Shown here piece after piece: positions 1 through 8,272 of a stretch of DNA of 43,882 bases (the stretch's first letter is position 1; the number at the start of each line of letters is the position of its first letter). Source of the DNA: Methanosarcinaceae archaeon (GTDB lineage: Archaea; Halobacteriota; Methanosarcinia; Methanosarcinales; Methanosarcinaceae); contig JAUWQD010000020.1 in NCBI GenBank assembly GCA_030611265.1, forward strand, positions 1 to 43,882, given 5' to 3'. A program made the translations under genes and the position numbers. The notes under the pieces were generated by a model that did not search any database, was not told the origin of the DNA, and saw only the letters and a program-made list of their open reading frames with translations.

Positions 1-119
1 AGATAGAAATTATCGTTAGATGATTTAGATAGAAATTATCGTTAGATGATTTAGATAGAAATTATCGTTAGATGATTTAGATAGAAATTATCGTTAGATG
101 ATTTAGATAGAAATTATCG
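1..119. repeat. 26-bp direct tandem repeat, 4.6 copies
   Basis: Four identical 26-bp units begin at 1, 27, 53 and 79, followed by a 15-bp partial unit at 105-119. Each unit begins AGATAGAAATTATCG. There are no spacers, so this is a minisatellite and not a CRISPR array. The window starts inside it, so the true copy number is unknown. The unit length is not a multiple of three, so it does not encode a repeat protein in one frame. Confidence 0.95.
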
Positions 120-159
120 ATCTTTATTTAATGAGTTATACAAGTCGGACTAAATTGAT

Positions 160-182
160 GCAATGATGCTACGCATCATCGC
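160..182. other. Stem-loop upstream of purL
   Basis: ATGATGC (163-169) and GCATCAT (173-179) form a perfect 7-bp stem around a TAC loop. A mismatch and two more pairs extend it. It lies about 85 bp before purL. Apart from this hairpin and the tandem repeat, nothing recognisable is seen in 120-265. It could be a terminator for an upstream gene outside the window or a 5'-leader structure. Confidence 0.5.
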
Positions 183-265
183 AACAAAGAAATGTTTATT
201 TAACTACAGATGCTTTTAGTGTTATCAATACCAATCATATTTTTTAATCAATGCGAGGCGCATTA

Positions 266-2413
266 ATGTTACCCGAAGATGACCTAAATATCATAACAAA
301 GGAAATGGGGAGAGAACCGAATCTGGTTGAACAGGGCTGTTTTTTGAATCTATGGAGTGAGCACTGCTCATATCGTTCAAGTGCGCCGCTGCTCCGAACA
401 TTCACATCAACAGGCGACCGCGTGATCATAGGTCCCGGCGATGATGCAGCCATTATCAGTATTGGCGACGGCTGGGTGCTTGCCATCGGCATGGAAAGCC
501 ACAACCATCCCTCTTATGTTGACCCCAAAAACGGCGCAGCCACCGGAGTTGGCGGAATTGTGCGCGACATCATTTCAATGGGCGCGCGCCCAATTGCGCT
601 AATGGACCCGTTGTATTTTGGACCCCTTGATAGCCCCAAGAACCTCTACCTATTCGAGCACATCATTGAAGGTATTGCAGGATATGGGAACTGCATTGGC
701 GTACCTGTGTTAGGCGGCGAGGCGTATTTTGATGAATCGTATAGTGGAAACCCACTTGTTAATGTGGTTTGCATAGGACTGGCGCGCGAGGAAGATATTG
801 TGACAGCCTGCGCACAGAAGGCTGGCAACAAGGTCATACTCATGGGTTCTACAACAGGCCGTGACGGGTTGGGTGGCGCATCATTTGCATCGCGTGACCT
901 ATCAGAAAGTGCAGAAGCGGAAGACCGCCCAAGTATTCAGGTTGGTGACCCGTTCACAGAGAAACTGGTTATCGAAGCCACGCTTGAGACTATCAAAAAA
1001 GGCTATGTCAAGGCATGCAGGGACCTTGGTGCAGCAGGGCTTGCAGGTGCAAGTTCTGAGATGGCATCGAAAGGAAACCTGGGAATCCATATCATTGCCG
1101 ATAATGTGATACTTCGTGAAACCAACATGACACCATACGAGATCCTGATCGCTGAATCACAGGAGCGTATGGTGCTGGAAGTCGAACCCGATGATGTTGA
1201 TGCTGTATTTGAGATCGCTAAAAAGTATGACCTTAATGCAAGTTTGATAGGGGAATTGACAGAGAGAAAGTATTACACGGTTGAGTTTGAAGGCGAGATC
1301 GTTGCAGACATGCCTATTATGTTCTTAAATGAGGGTGCGCCAACATTCGAGCGTCCGTCTGAAGAACCGAAACCACGTGATGTCGGTGAAAAACCTTCAC
1401 TTCCTGCGGACTTGAAACAAGCAGTGCTGGATGTTCTTTCATCGCACAACGTTGCGTCAAAGGATTGGATATACAGGCAGTACGACCATGAGGTTCAGGT
1501 TCGGACTGTTGTAAAACCCGGTGAAGATGCAGGAGTGCTTCGAATAACAGATACGACCGGACTTGCGCTATCATGTGGCTGCAACCCGCGCCACACTTTG
1601 CTTGACCCATACAAGGGAGCAAAAGGTACGATCTATGAGAATGCCATGAACCTTGCAGTAAAAGGTGCGCGAGGAGTGGCGATCGTGGACTGTCTTAATT
1701 TTGGAAATCCTGAAAGACCGGACATCTACTGGCAGTTCAAACACGGGATACTCGGACTTGGTGACGGTGCGCGCGAACTGGAGATTCCAATAGTGGGTGG
1801 CAATGTTTCACTTTATAATGAAAGCGGGGAATTCAATACCGCGATCCTGCCAACTCCATCCATAGGTATGGTCGGAGTCGTGGATGATGTGACTATCGCC
1901 CCATCTACAACTTTTGTTAACGAAGGAGATGCGGTCATCTTTGTAGGCGATATCCGCGATGAACTCGGTGGTTCGGAATACTACAATATCATGGACATAG
2001 GGACAACCGGACATGTACCGACAGTTCCTGGTAATGCCGGTATGATCGTGGACAAGGTCATCGATGTTGTGCGGAGCGGAAAAGTGACTGCTGCACATGA
2101 TGTATCACTTGGTGGATTGGCTGTTGCACTGTGCGAGATGTGTGATACAAAAGGCACACAGGTCAATCTGAGTGCGATTGGCGGTGTGCTTCGTGCAGAT
2201 GATGTGCTGTTCTCTGAATCACATGCGTGCGCGATACTTACAACTTCAGAACCGGATGCTGTTCTGGAGATGTTAACAAATGTGCCTGCAACTGTTATCG
2301 GTACGGTTGGTGGCGACGATCTTAAAATATCTGGCAGCGGGTTTAAGGTTTCTTTGTCGCGGGATGAGATATCATGGGCAAGGAGTAGTTTGACACGGCT
2401 CATGATGGAATGA
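266..2413 (+). CDS. purL: Phosphoribosylformylglycinamidine synthase subunit PurL
   Basis: Synthetase subunit of FGAM synthase, fourth step of de novo purine synthesis. In archaea and Gram-positive bacteria it acts with PurQ and PurS; neither partner is in this window. The 715-aa length is typical of the small PurL form. Visible family motifs include [10 protein letters not shown] near residue 30, GPGDDAAI near 57, the nucleotide/Mg region MESHNHPS and GVGGIVRDI near 76-100, and a second AIR-synthase-like half with [11 protein letters not shown] chose the ATG at 266, not the in-frame ATG at 251, because GAGG at 255-258 sits 7 nt before it and archaeal PurL usually begins MLPE-D. The gene stands alone and is convergent with the TPR gene. 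Identification is secure. Confidence 0.97.
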   Translation: MLPEDDLNIITKEMGREPNLVEQGCFLNLWSEHCSYRSSAPLLRTFTSTGDRVIIGPGDDAAIISIGDGWVLAIGMESHNHPSYVDPKNGAATGVGGIVRDIISMGARPIALMDPLYFGPLDSPKNLYLFEHIIEGIAGYGNCIGVPVLGGEAYFDESYSGNPLVNVVCIGLAREEDIVTACAQKAGNKVILMGSTTGRDGLGGASFASRDLSESAEAEDRPSIQVGDPFTEKLVIEATLETIKKGYVKACRDLGAAGLAGASSEMASKGNLGIHIIADNVILRETNMTPYEILIAESQERMVLEVEPDDVDAVFEIAKKYDLNASLIGELTERKYYTVEFEGEIVADMPIMFLNEGAPTFERPSEEPKPRDVGEKPSLPADLKQAVLDVLSSHNVASKDWIYRQYDHEVQVRTVVKPGEDAGVLRITDTTGLALSCGCNPRHTLLDPYKGAKGTIYENAMNLAVKGARGVAIVDCLNFGNPERPDIYWQFKHGILGLGDGARELEIPIVGGNVSLYNESGEFNTAILPTPSIGMVGVVDDVTIAPSTTFVNEGDAVIFVGDIRDELGGSEYYNIMDIGTTGHVPTVPGNAGMIVDKVIDVVRSGKVTAAHDVSLGGLAVALCEMCDTKGTQVNLSAIGGVLRADDVLFSESHACAILTTSEPDAVLEMLTNVPATVIGTVGGDDLKISGSGFKVSLSRDEISWARSSLTRLMME

Positions 2414-2466
2414 AGATGGTGGTGGAGTGGGGTTTTGTCAACAGCGGTCGGATTAATTTACAGTTA

Positions 2467-3858
2467 TTAATCCGAATGTTTTATTAAAGCGAGATTATTC
2501 TCACAAAGTTTTATGATTCGTGGGTCTTTTATTTTTATACCAATCGCCAGCGCCTGCTCATAATATTCAATCGCTTTTTCGACCTGCTCCAGATGGCTGT
2601 AAGCTGAGCCGAGGTTTCCGAGAATATTTCCTTCTCCGCGCCTATCTCCTATTTCTCTTGAAATAACCAGCGCCTGTTCGTAATATTTAATCGCTTTTTC
2701 GACCTGCCCCAGAGCGCTGTAAGCTGAGCCGAGGTTTCCGAGCCAAGTTCCTTCTCCGCGCCAATCCCTAATTTCTTTTGCAATAATCAGCGCCTGTTCG
2801 TAATATTCAACCGCTTTTTCGACCTGCCCCAGATGGCTGTAAGCTGAGCCAAGGTTTCCGAGACGATTTCCTTCTCCGCGCCTATCTCTTATTTCTCTTG
2901 AAATATCAAGCGCCCGTTCATAATATTCAATCGCTTTTTCAACCTGCCCCAGATGGCTGTAGGCTGAGCCGAGGTTTCCGAGCCAAGTTCCTGCTCCGCG
3001 CCTATCTCCTCTTTGTCTTGAACTATCAAACGCACGTTCATAATATTCAATAGATTTTTCCACTTGCCCCAGAGCGCTGTAGGCGTTACCCAATCGACTA
3101 AGTGAATTGGCAATTCCAATTTTCGTTCCTGCTTTTTCTGAATAAACAAGGGATTGTTCAAAATATTTCAAAGCCTCAGTAGCATAACCTCTAAGAAATT
3201 TGATTGTTCCCAGATTGTAATTCCAATCAGCAAACTTGTATGTATCGTCGATTCCTTTTTCCTGATATTCCCTCAATAACCTCAAATAATTTACTTCTCG
3301 ATCCTCGAGCTGGTTCTTATTCAAAGATACAAGATCCGTATCTCCAAATTCAAGAGTTGGCGTCACCTGCTCCATGTGTTCCATATCGAACTCAAAGACG
3401 GTTGTACGCCATGAAAAGAAATCCTGTGCCTCTTTGAGTATCATTGAAAGAGAAGCACTGTTGATCCAGATTATTATTGGATGCTTGATATTCAGGAAAT
3501 TCTCGCGCATCATGTTTAAAAGAACAAGTGCTTCTGTTTTTCCATCGCTGGTCTTCTTTTCGATTGCCTCATTGAGACCTGATACAAAAAATGCGATTTT
3601 TTTCTCCTTGATCTTTGAACTATAAATATCTGAATTCACAGCATTATTTAAAAGTTGCAGAAGGTTTGTCGATTTTTCATCCATTTCGATATCATAGATA
3701 AAGATCTCATTGTTCACCCGATTTTCAATTTCTGCATGAAGCGCATCACACAAAATTGGCTCATTGCAGCGCACAAAGGCAATAGTCAGGTCATCGGATA
3801 TGGAAAGAAGAGTAATCATCTCATCCAGTTTGGAAAGATGTTCGGGTGTAAACTCCAT
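2467..3858 (-). CDS. TPR protein with an N-terminal degenerate NTPase-like domain
   Basis: 463 aa, cytoplasmic, no signal or membrane segment. Residues about 1-165 form an alpha/beta domain with hydrophobic strands such as KKIAFFVSGL and HPIIIWINSAS but no Walker A motif. It looks like an inactive P-loop or partner domain. After a short linker come six tetratricopeptide repeats of about 40 residues with the core LGNLGSAYSHLGQVEKAIEY. The last four are nearly identical at the DNA level with a 120-bp period. The ATG at 3858 is preferred because AGGT lies about 7 nt upstream; an in-frame TTG at 3864 is the alternative. It follows the ATPase gene by 33 bp on the same strand, so the two are probably one operon. 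The TPRs suggest a protein-binding or sensor role, which is inference. Confidence 0.85.
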   Translation of the reverse strand: MEFTPEHLSKLDEMITLLSISDDLTIAFVRCNEPILCDALHAEIENRVNNEIFIYDIEMDEKSTNLLQLLNNAVNSDIYSSKIKEKKIAFFVSGLNEAIEKKTSDGKTEALVLLNMMRENFLNIKHPIIIWINSASLSMILKEAQDFFSWRTTVFEFDMEHMEQVTPTLEFGDTDLVSLNKNQLEDREVNYLRLLREYQEKGIDDTYKFADWNYNLGTIKFLRGYATEALKYFEQSLVYSEKAGTKIGIANSLSRLGNAYSALGQVEKSIEYYERAFDSSRQRGDRRGAGTWLGNLGSAYSHLGQVEKAIEYYERALDISREIRDRRGEGNRLGNLGSAYSHLGQVEKAVEYYEQALIIAKEIRDWRGEGTWLGNLGSAYSALGQVEKAIKYYEQALVISREIGDRRGEGNILGNLGSAYSHLEQVEKAIEYYEQALAIGIKIKDPRIIKLCENNLALIKHSD

Positions 3859-3891
3859 ACTCAATACCTACTTTGAAATTTTTAAGCACAT

Positions 3892-5139
3892 TTATTTTGG
3901 AAGAATTCCCTTTTCATCGAGGATCGAACGGACAATCGGATTTAGGTCGCACCAGCTATCAGCATTTTTGTATTCAAGTACACTCAAATTATGAAGTAGG
4001 CCAACAAGTTTTTCATCACGCTTTATGTCCTTTGTTTTGCACACATCTTCCAGTACTTCATAATCGGCATCGCTCAACTGTGCTTTGTAGATATTCTTAA
4101 GCCCGTTTACGACTTCCATCGCAATGTCCTTACTGATTGACGTTTTTCCCCTTGCAAGTGCCTTTATAGCCGAATCTCTGATTATCCTGATATATTCCCT
4201 CACAACTCCACCACTCATATAAATAATATATTTCAGTGTGTCATCTTCAAATAGATTAGTAGGAGCTCTTTTTGAAACGATCTCTTCCATAAAGCCTATG
4301 CCGTTTTGATATTCGGTCCCATCTTTTTCATGGATCTTTATATTCGGATGGATAATAACATCACTGAAATTGATTCTTATCTGCATGAATTTTTCAGAAC
4401 TCTTGAGTGAAATGGGAAACGTATAGATTATCTTACAAAGAGGTTGGGTCAACTGCGTTGCGTGATCATAAAAGAGATCCAGTGCCTTAGTAGAATCGAT
4501 CTTTTCCAGATTGTCAATAATAACAAGAACCTGTTTATCGTTCTTTTCAATTTCTGCAATTGTATCATTAATTATGCTAATAAGTTCGGAAACACGTGGT
4601 TCCATTACATTTCGAATCTCGGTGCGGGTAGCAGTTTCACTTTTCATTCTGCCCAAAAGGTTGATGAAATACAACGGTAAATTAACACCTACCCCAACAC
4701 CCACACTATCGTTTTGTGTTATTGTTTTTATGATGGAATTGCTCCATCGTTCCGCTCTCTCGTTGAGACTGGTTCCCAATTCGATACTATCTTCTTGCGC
4801 CTTTTCAAGCATTTTAGCAAGAATTGAAAATACAACATCAACGTATGTGATGTCATTGAGATCAAGAAGATCAAGAACATTATAATCTACAACAAAAAAC
4901 CTGTCATCAAGGTTTGAGATGAGTCGGTTGAGAGTGCTCGTTTTCCCTGAACCACGGTGCCCTGTGAAAAGAAGTTTTATAGGCTCCCTTGTATCTAATC
5001 CCAATTCAAGCCGGATTTTCAGTTCTTTTATATTGATCTCATTCTGTTCAATTTCAACATAATATTTTATCAAATCGTCATTTATCAAGGCTGTATCGGG
5101 GTTGAATAAATGATAAATGTCGTTTAGATCTCCGGCCAT
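3892..5139 (-). CDS. AAA/STAND-like P-loop ATPase, first gene of the ATPase-TPR pair
   Basis: 415 aa. Walker A is GHRGSGKTS near residue 60 and Walker B is VLVIIDNLEKI near 205, so it should bind and hydrolyse ATP. A glycine-rich hydrophobic patch (VGVGVGVNLPLYFINLL, about 147-163) may touch the membrane. The C-terminal third looks helical with a winged-helix appearance (around DADYEVLEDVCKTKDIKRDE). No clear effector domain such as a nuclease or TIR is visible. The start ATG follows GAGGAAG by 9-10 nt. The downstream gene encodes a TPR protein with an inactive NTPase-like domain, so the two may form a split STAND-type machine. A role in signalling or biological conflict is inference from architecture only. 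Confidence 0.85.
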   Translation of the reverse strand: MAGDLNDIYHLFNPDTALINDDLIKYYVEIEQNEINIKELKIRLELGLDTREPIKLLFTGHRGSGKTSTLNRLISNLDDRFFVVDYNVLDLLDLNDITYVDVVFSILAKMLEKAQEDSIELGTSLNERAERWSNSIIKTITQNDSVGVGVGVNLPLYFINLLGRMKSETATRTEIRNVMEPRVSELISIINDTIAEIEKNDKQVLVIIDNLEKIDSTKALDLFYDHATQLTQPLCKIIYTFPISLKSSEKFMQIRINFSDVIIHPNIKIHEKDGTEYQNGIGFMEEIVSKRAPTNLFEDDTLKYIIYMSGGVVREYIRIIRDSAIKALARGKTSISKDIAMEVVNGLKNIYKAQLSDADYEVLEDVCKTKDIKRDEKLVGLLHNLSVLEYKNADSWCDLNPIVRSILDEKGILPK

Positions 5140-5172
5140 TAGTTACACTTCCTCTTTAAGAATACTATAAAA

Positions 5173-5184
5173 CATATTTAAAAG
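5173..5184 (-). promoter_or_regulatory. Candidate TATA box for the ATPase-TPR operon
   Basis: Read on the minus strand, CTTTTAAATATG lies 34-45 bp upstream of the ATPase ATG. That suits an archaeal TATA element giving a short 5' leader long enough to hold the SD. The remaining upstream gap (5185-5404) shows only AT-rich sequence and the 3' flank of the TRAM gene. Confidence 0.4.
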
Positions 5185-5404
5185 TATCTTGACGTTGTAA
5201 GATTTACTTTTATCTACAAATATCATTTGCTTTTATTCGATTTTTCCGAGCGTCAAAATCGTCTAAATTATAGATATCTACGATTAGTTAACCAAAAAGA
5301 GTGTAGTAGAACAAAAATCAAATAAAACAGAATCAAAAGAAAATATTGGGGAGGGATAATAGAGATTAAACCCAACCCAAAAATAAGAAAGAGAATAATT
5401 AATA

Positions 5405-5611
5405 TTATTCTACGATCTCACCGAATGCGAACTTGCGCATTACTTTTGTTACCTTGATGTTTACTTCGTCGCCGACTTTTGCGTTTGGTACAAAGATCAC
5501 AAAGCCTTTTACTCTTGCAATTCCGTCTCCTTCTCTTGCAAGGTCTTCAATCGTTACATCGTATGCTTCGCCCTCTTCTACTGGCGCACTTCTATCCATG
5601 TTGTTAAACAA
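5405..5611 (-). CDS. Single-domain TRAM protein
   Basis: 68 aa, essentially one TRAM domain, a small beta-barrel RNA-binding fold. The sequence EGDGIARVKGFVIFVPNAKVGDEV is the TRAM signature found in stand-alone archaeal proteins and in RumA/MiaB tRNA-modifying enzymes. Stand-alone TRAM proteins of cold-adapted methanogens have been described as RNA chaperones, so a similar role is likely. The TTG at 5611 is the best start: GGACGTGA, a near-perfect SD, lies 6 nt upstream. The in-frame ATG at 5599 would be too far away. On the minus strand the region after the stop is T-rich, which suits archaeal termination. Confidence 0.9.
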   Translation of the reverse strand: MFNNMDRSAPVEEGEAYDVTIEDLAREGDGIARVKGFVIFVPNAKVGDEVNIKVTKVMRKFAFGEIVE

Positions 5612-5799
5612 AATATTTCACGTCCTTTAATTTTTTGATTGCCATCAATCATGGAAAAATCAAACTGCAAAAATAGTAAATCCCATTTAATGCTGTATAT
5701 CTTTAAACCAAAATGACTTTAATCTGTAATTTACTCTAAAGTGGTTTGAAGTATATATAGATTTGCTTGAATTTTGACTACGGAGGTGATTATTCAACA

Positions 5800-5853
5800 A
5801 TGTACTTCCCGCATATCAGCAATATTTTTTTGTCAGTTCCACTGAATGATTAA
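5800..5853 (+). CDS. Possible 17-aa mini-ORF behind a perfect Shine-Dalgarno
   Basis: GGAGGTGAT at 5782-5790 is an almost complete anti-16S match, 9 nt before an ATG that opens 17 codons (begins MYFPHISN). A TATA-like AGTATATATAG lies at about 5749-5759. I do not recognise the peptide. It could be a microprotein, a leader peptide, or the relic of a lost gene; the signals are better than chance but the product is tiny. In the rest of 5854-6008 I see no convincing gene. Confidence 0.35.
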   Translation: MYFPHISNIFLSVPLND

Positions 5854-6008
5854 ACGGTAGTTAATCGATAGAGTCTAAAAACTAAGCCTCTTCGCTGTTT
5901 TGAATAGGTAAGGTTTCCGTTATGGTAAATTCATGCCTGTTAATCCCACAAATAATAATCCGACGGAGCAAAACCCTGTGACCAATCCTTTAATTTGATT
6001 GGCAGTGG

Positions 6009-6044
6009 AGCGGAACGCTTCAGCTCAGCGCGTAGCGTACTAAT
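6009..6044. repeat. 36-bp dispersed repeat, copy A
   Basis: 36 bp here are identical to 41150-41185. The block begins AGCGGAACGCTTCAGCTCAG and contains ACGCT and AGCGT arms that can pair. The flanking CAGTGGAGCG is also shared, but copy B has 29 extra bases between the two parts. It is intergenic in both places, so it is probably a small dispersed element or structured RNA segment. Confidence 0.85.
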
Positions 6045-6219
6045 TAACGAATAAATCAGTATCAGTTAAGGCAACCGGTGAAAATACGAAATTAACAATC
6101 TAATGCAAGATCAGAAATTACCCACCAAAACAGCGATGAGCCATAAATGTATTCGTTATTGTTTAATGCACAACCTTACACAAGCAACACAGGGTTGACC
6201 ATACTTCTATTTTCTGTTT

Positions 6220-6290
6220 ACCTCTGTGGTTTAGTGGTATGACATTGGCTTCCCAAGCCAATAACTCGGGTTCGAATCCCGGCAGCCGCA
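6220..6290 (+). tRNA. tRNA-Gly(CCC), acceptor stem disrupted
   Basis: The cloverleaf from position 5 onward is sound: D arm with GGTAT, anticodon stem TTGGC/GCCAA around loop TTCCCAA (anticodon CCC at 6252-6254), T arm CGGG/CCCG with TTCGAAT loop, then CAGCCGC and discriminator A. The 5' strand at 6220-6226 is ACCTCTG where GCGGCTG is expected, so only four of seven acceptor pairs form (mismatches at 1-72, 3-70 and 4-69). CCA is not encoded. No missing 5' piece is seen just upstream. It may be a pseudogene, a remnant at an integration site, or a tRNA completed or edited after transcription. Confidence 0.75.
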
Positions 6291-6408
6291 TTTTGTAATT
6301 GGGTAATAGGTGTTCTGGAAAGTAAATACTCAAAATTTCAATAAGTTTCATTTATCAGCTAAATAACAATGGCTTTTAAATTGTTTATCTTTTCGGCACA
6401 ACGAATAA

Positions 6409-6428
6409 TCAAATTATAAATAATTTGA
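6409..6428. promoter_or_regulatory. AT-rich palindrome in the tRNA / 532-aa gene interval
   Basis: TCAAATTAT and its inverse ATAATTTGA flank an AA spacer, a perfect 9-bp inverted repeat. It lies about 170 bp before the next gene and could be an operator or only AT-rich palindromic sequence. The remainder of 6291-6596 shows no other gene. Confidence 0.35.
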
Positions 6429-6596
6429 ATTAAACAGTTTATCACATGAAAAACGTTTCAGTCGTTCTAGCTTCTTACAATGGTCATTGTTGTGAATAGT
6501 TAATATGTAATGCTTTTAACTGTTTTTACAATCGGCCGGGGGAAGGGTAGAGATTACACGACAGTTGTTGGTTTTTATAAATGGAGGCAAAATAAT

Positions 6597-8195
6597 ATGT
6601 TTGATTTTATAGGTGATGTGGTACCGGACTGCGTTGAGGATGCGCTTTCCGATGTTGGCAAGGTATGGTCAAATTGGTTGAATGATGCTACAAGTTTCGA
6701 CGTGGTCGAAGATATAGAAAAAGCTGCAGAGCAGGCAGGTATTGCTCTTGCAACAATTGGTGCAACCGTTGAAGTTTTGGGGAAACAATTAACATCCCTT
6801 ATAAAGGAATCTGAAGAATTGATCACAATCAAAAGATTGACTCCAAGGGATGAATCCGATCTGTGGGAAGGGGAGAGGGAAAGGCTTGATGCACTTCGGG
6901 AAAAGAAAACATATTTTGAGAATAAACTCGCTTCTTTTGACGTGTCTGATTCCGGAAATTTCACATTTGACCTTTGGGATTATGTCACAAACCCAAAAGA
7001 TGCTTCTCAAATATTCAAACTTATCAGCAAATTGGCATCAGTAAATAAGGCGATCAATGAGATATTGTACCAGGAACCCGGTATTGCTACAAATGCCATC
7101 TATAACGTCAATGAGGTATTGGAACGTTTAAACACCATTGAACAGCCAAAAATAGAAGATATTTTGGATTCGCTGGATGACAACCTTGAAGCTACCGAAG
7201 TCACAGTCAAAGAGATCAATAAACTGTTTGTAACCAAAAAAAGAGTTCCATTACTTGAAACAGAACTTTCAAAACAAACCCGAGATCAGTTAGAAATGCT
7301 TGAGCTGGATACTAAGTATTATCAGGGACTGATCGGCAGAAAGGATGTGATATCCAGCCAGTTGATAGGTGTTATGGAAAAAATGCCTGTCAAAGAGTAT
7401 GAGATAAATGACAAATTTATCAAGGTTGCAGGGGTGGACAGTGCTGTTTTGGGTCATGCAGGTGTCAATATAGGAAAAGACTCCGGTGTTGTGATTGACA
7501 AAGATAAACTTGAAACTAAGGTTGATGTTGCAGTAGACAAGTCTAAAAAGTTGATAAATAAACATGAATCCAGCAGTAATGTAATGAAAAAATCCCTGCG
7601 TAGCGATGTTAAGGTAGTTAAGGAAGAATACAGGGCAAATATTTCAAAACCCACGGATGAAATTGAGAAAACCAATATTGTGGATTCAAACAAATTTAAT
7701 TTTGCAATTTTGGGCACTCCAATACGTTCGAGTGCTTCAATGCAACCACATGGTGCAATGATCTCTGCTGTATTCAATACAAAGTTCGATGGATACCAGA
7801 GGAACTACGCCAATTTCAGGGCACAGACTGCATTCTACCACAGGGAACTGTTCAAGATCGACCGTAAGTTCGACCTGCTAAAATACAGATGGGAAGAAGA
7901 GCCTGGCGTCATACCACAAACACTGGATGAATTGAAAGGGGTTCTTGAACAATTCAGAAATGAAGAACAGCCAAGGATCGATACGGTTCTTGACACATTG
8001 AATGAAAATCTTGAAGAAACGAAATCAGTCATATCCAAGATCGACGACACTCTTGGTTTTGTGCCGGATGTTGTATCCTCCTTTAACAAGTATTCCAAGT
8101 TGATCAAGATCGGACTTGCGATATTTGTCGGAGTTGTTTTCCTTGACTTCGTAGTTGCATTCTTTGTATTGTTAAGGATGGCACTGGGACTCTGA
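6597..8195 (+). CDS. Unrecognised coiled-coil protein with C-terminal membrane anchor and internal duplication
   Basis: 532 aa. I do not recognise a family. The body is charged and helical with coiled-coil character. A strongly hydrophobic C-terminal segment (LAIFVGVVFLDFVVAFFVLL) suggests a tail anchor. Two regions about 355 residues apart share one pattern: EPG, then VLE, then EQP-I, then LD-L--NLE-T. The N-terminal copy has EQPKIEDILDSLDDNLEATE and the C-terminal copy EQPRIDTVLDTLNENLEETK, so the protein contains a duplicated helical module. The ATG at 6597 has GGAGG 9 nt upstream; in-frame codons back to 6510 lack an SD. It is a single gene closed by a strong terminator at 8225-8254. A structural, tether-like or fusion-type role is conceivable but unproven. 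Confidence 0.85.
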   Translation: MFDFIGDVVPDCVEDALSDVGKVWSNWLNDATSFDVVEDIEKAAEQAGIALATIGATVEVLGKQLTSLIKESEELITIKRLTPRDESDLWEGERERLDALREKKTYFENKLASFDVSDSGNFTFDLWDYVTNPKDASQIFKLISKLASVNKAINEILYQEPGIATNAIYNVNEVLERLNTIEQPKIEDILDSLDDNLEATEVTVKEINKLFVTKKRVPLLETELSKQTRDQLEMLELDTKYYQGLIGRKDVISSQLIGVMEKMPVKEYEINDKFIKVAGVDSAVLGHAGVNIGKDSGVVIDKDKLETKVDVAVDKSKKLINKHESSSNVMKKSLRSDVKVVKEEYRANISKPTDEIEKTNIVDSNKFNFAILGTPIRSSASMQPHGAMISAVFNTKFDGYQRNYANFRAQTAFYHRELFKIDRKFDLLKYRWEEEPGVIPQTLDELKGVLEQFRNEEQPRIDTVLDTLNENLEETKSVISKIDDTLGFVPDVVSSFNKYSKLIKIGLAIFVGVVFLDFVVAFFVLLRMALGL

Positions 8196-8224
8196 ACCCA
8201 AATTTAGGTATCATTTTTTGGTCA

Positions 8225-8254
8225 ACCTGCCTGTTTTTGTGATTGCAGGCAGGT
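8225..8254. terminator. Hairpin terminator between convergent genes
   Basis: ACCTGCCTG (8225-8233) pairs perfectly with CAGGCAGGT (8246-8254) across a 12-nt T-rich loop. It sits between the stops of two convergent genes (8195 and 8273) and could serve both. Confidence 0.7.
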
Positions 8255-8272
8255 CAGCCATTATTTTTATAT

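Noticed and set aside
1-119. CRISPR array
   Set aside because: The repeats are directly adjacent with no spacers and all parts are identical.
1981-2403. 140-codon frame antisense to purL
   Set aside because: It lies wholly within purL, low complexity in Ser/Thr, no start signals; a shadow of the real gene.
2510-3100. Non-coding minisatellite with 120-bp period
   Set aside because: The period matches 40-residue TPR units in an open frame, so this is a coding repeat.
6163-6351. 62-codon minus-strand frame
   Set aside because: It runs through the tRNA-Gly gene; the tRNA explains the conservation.
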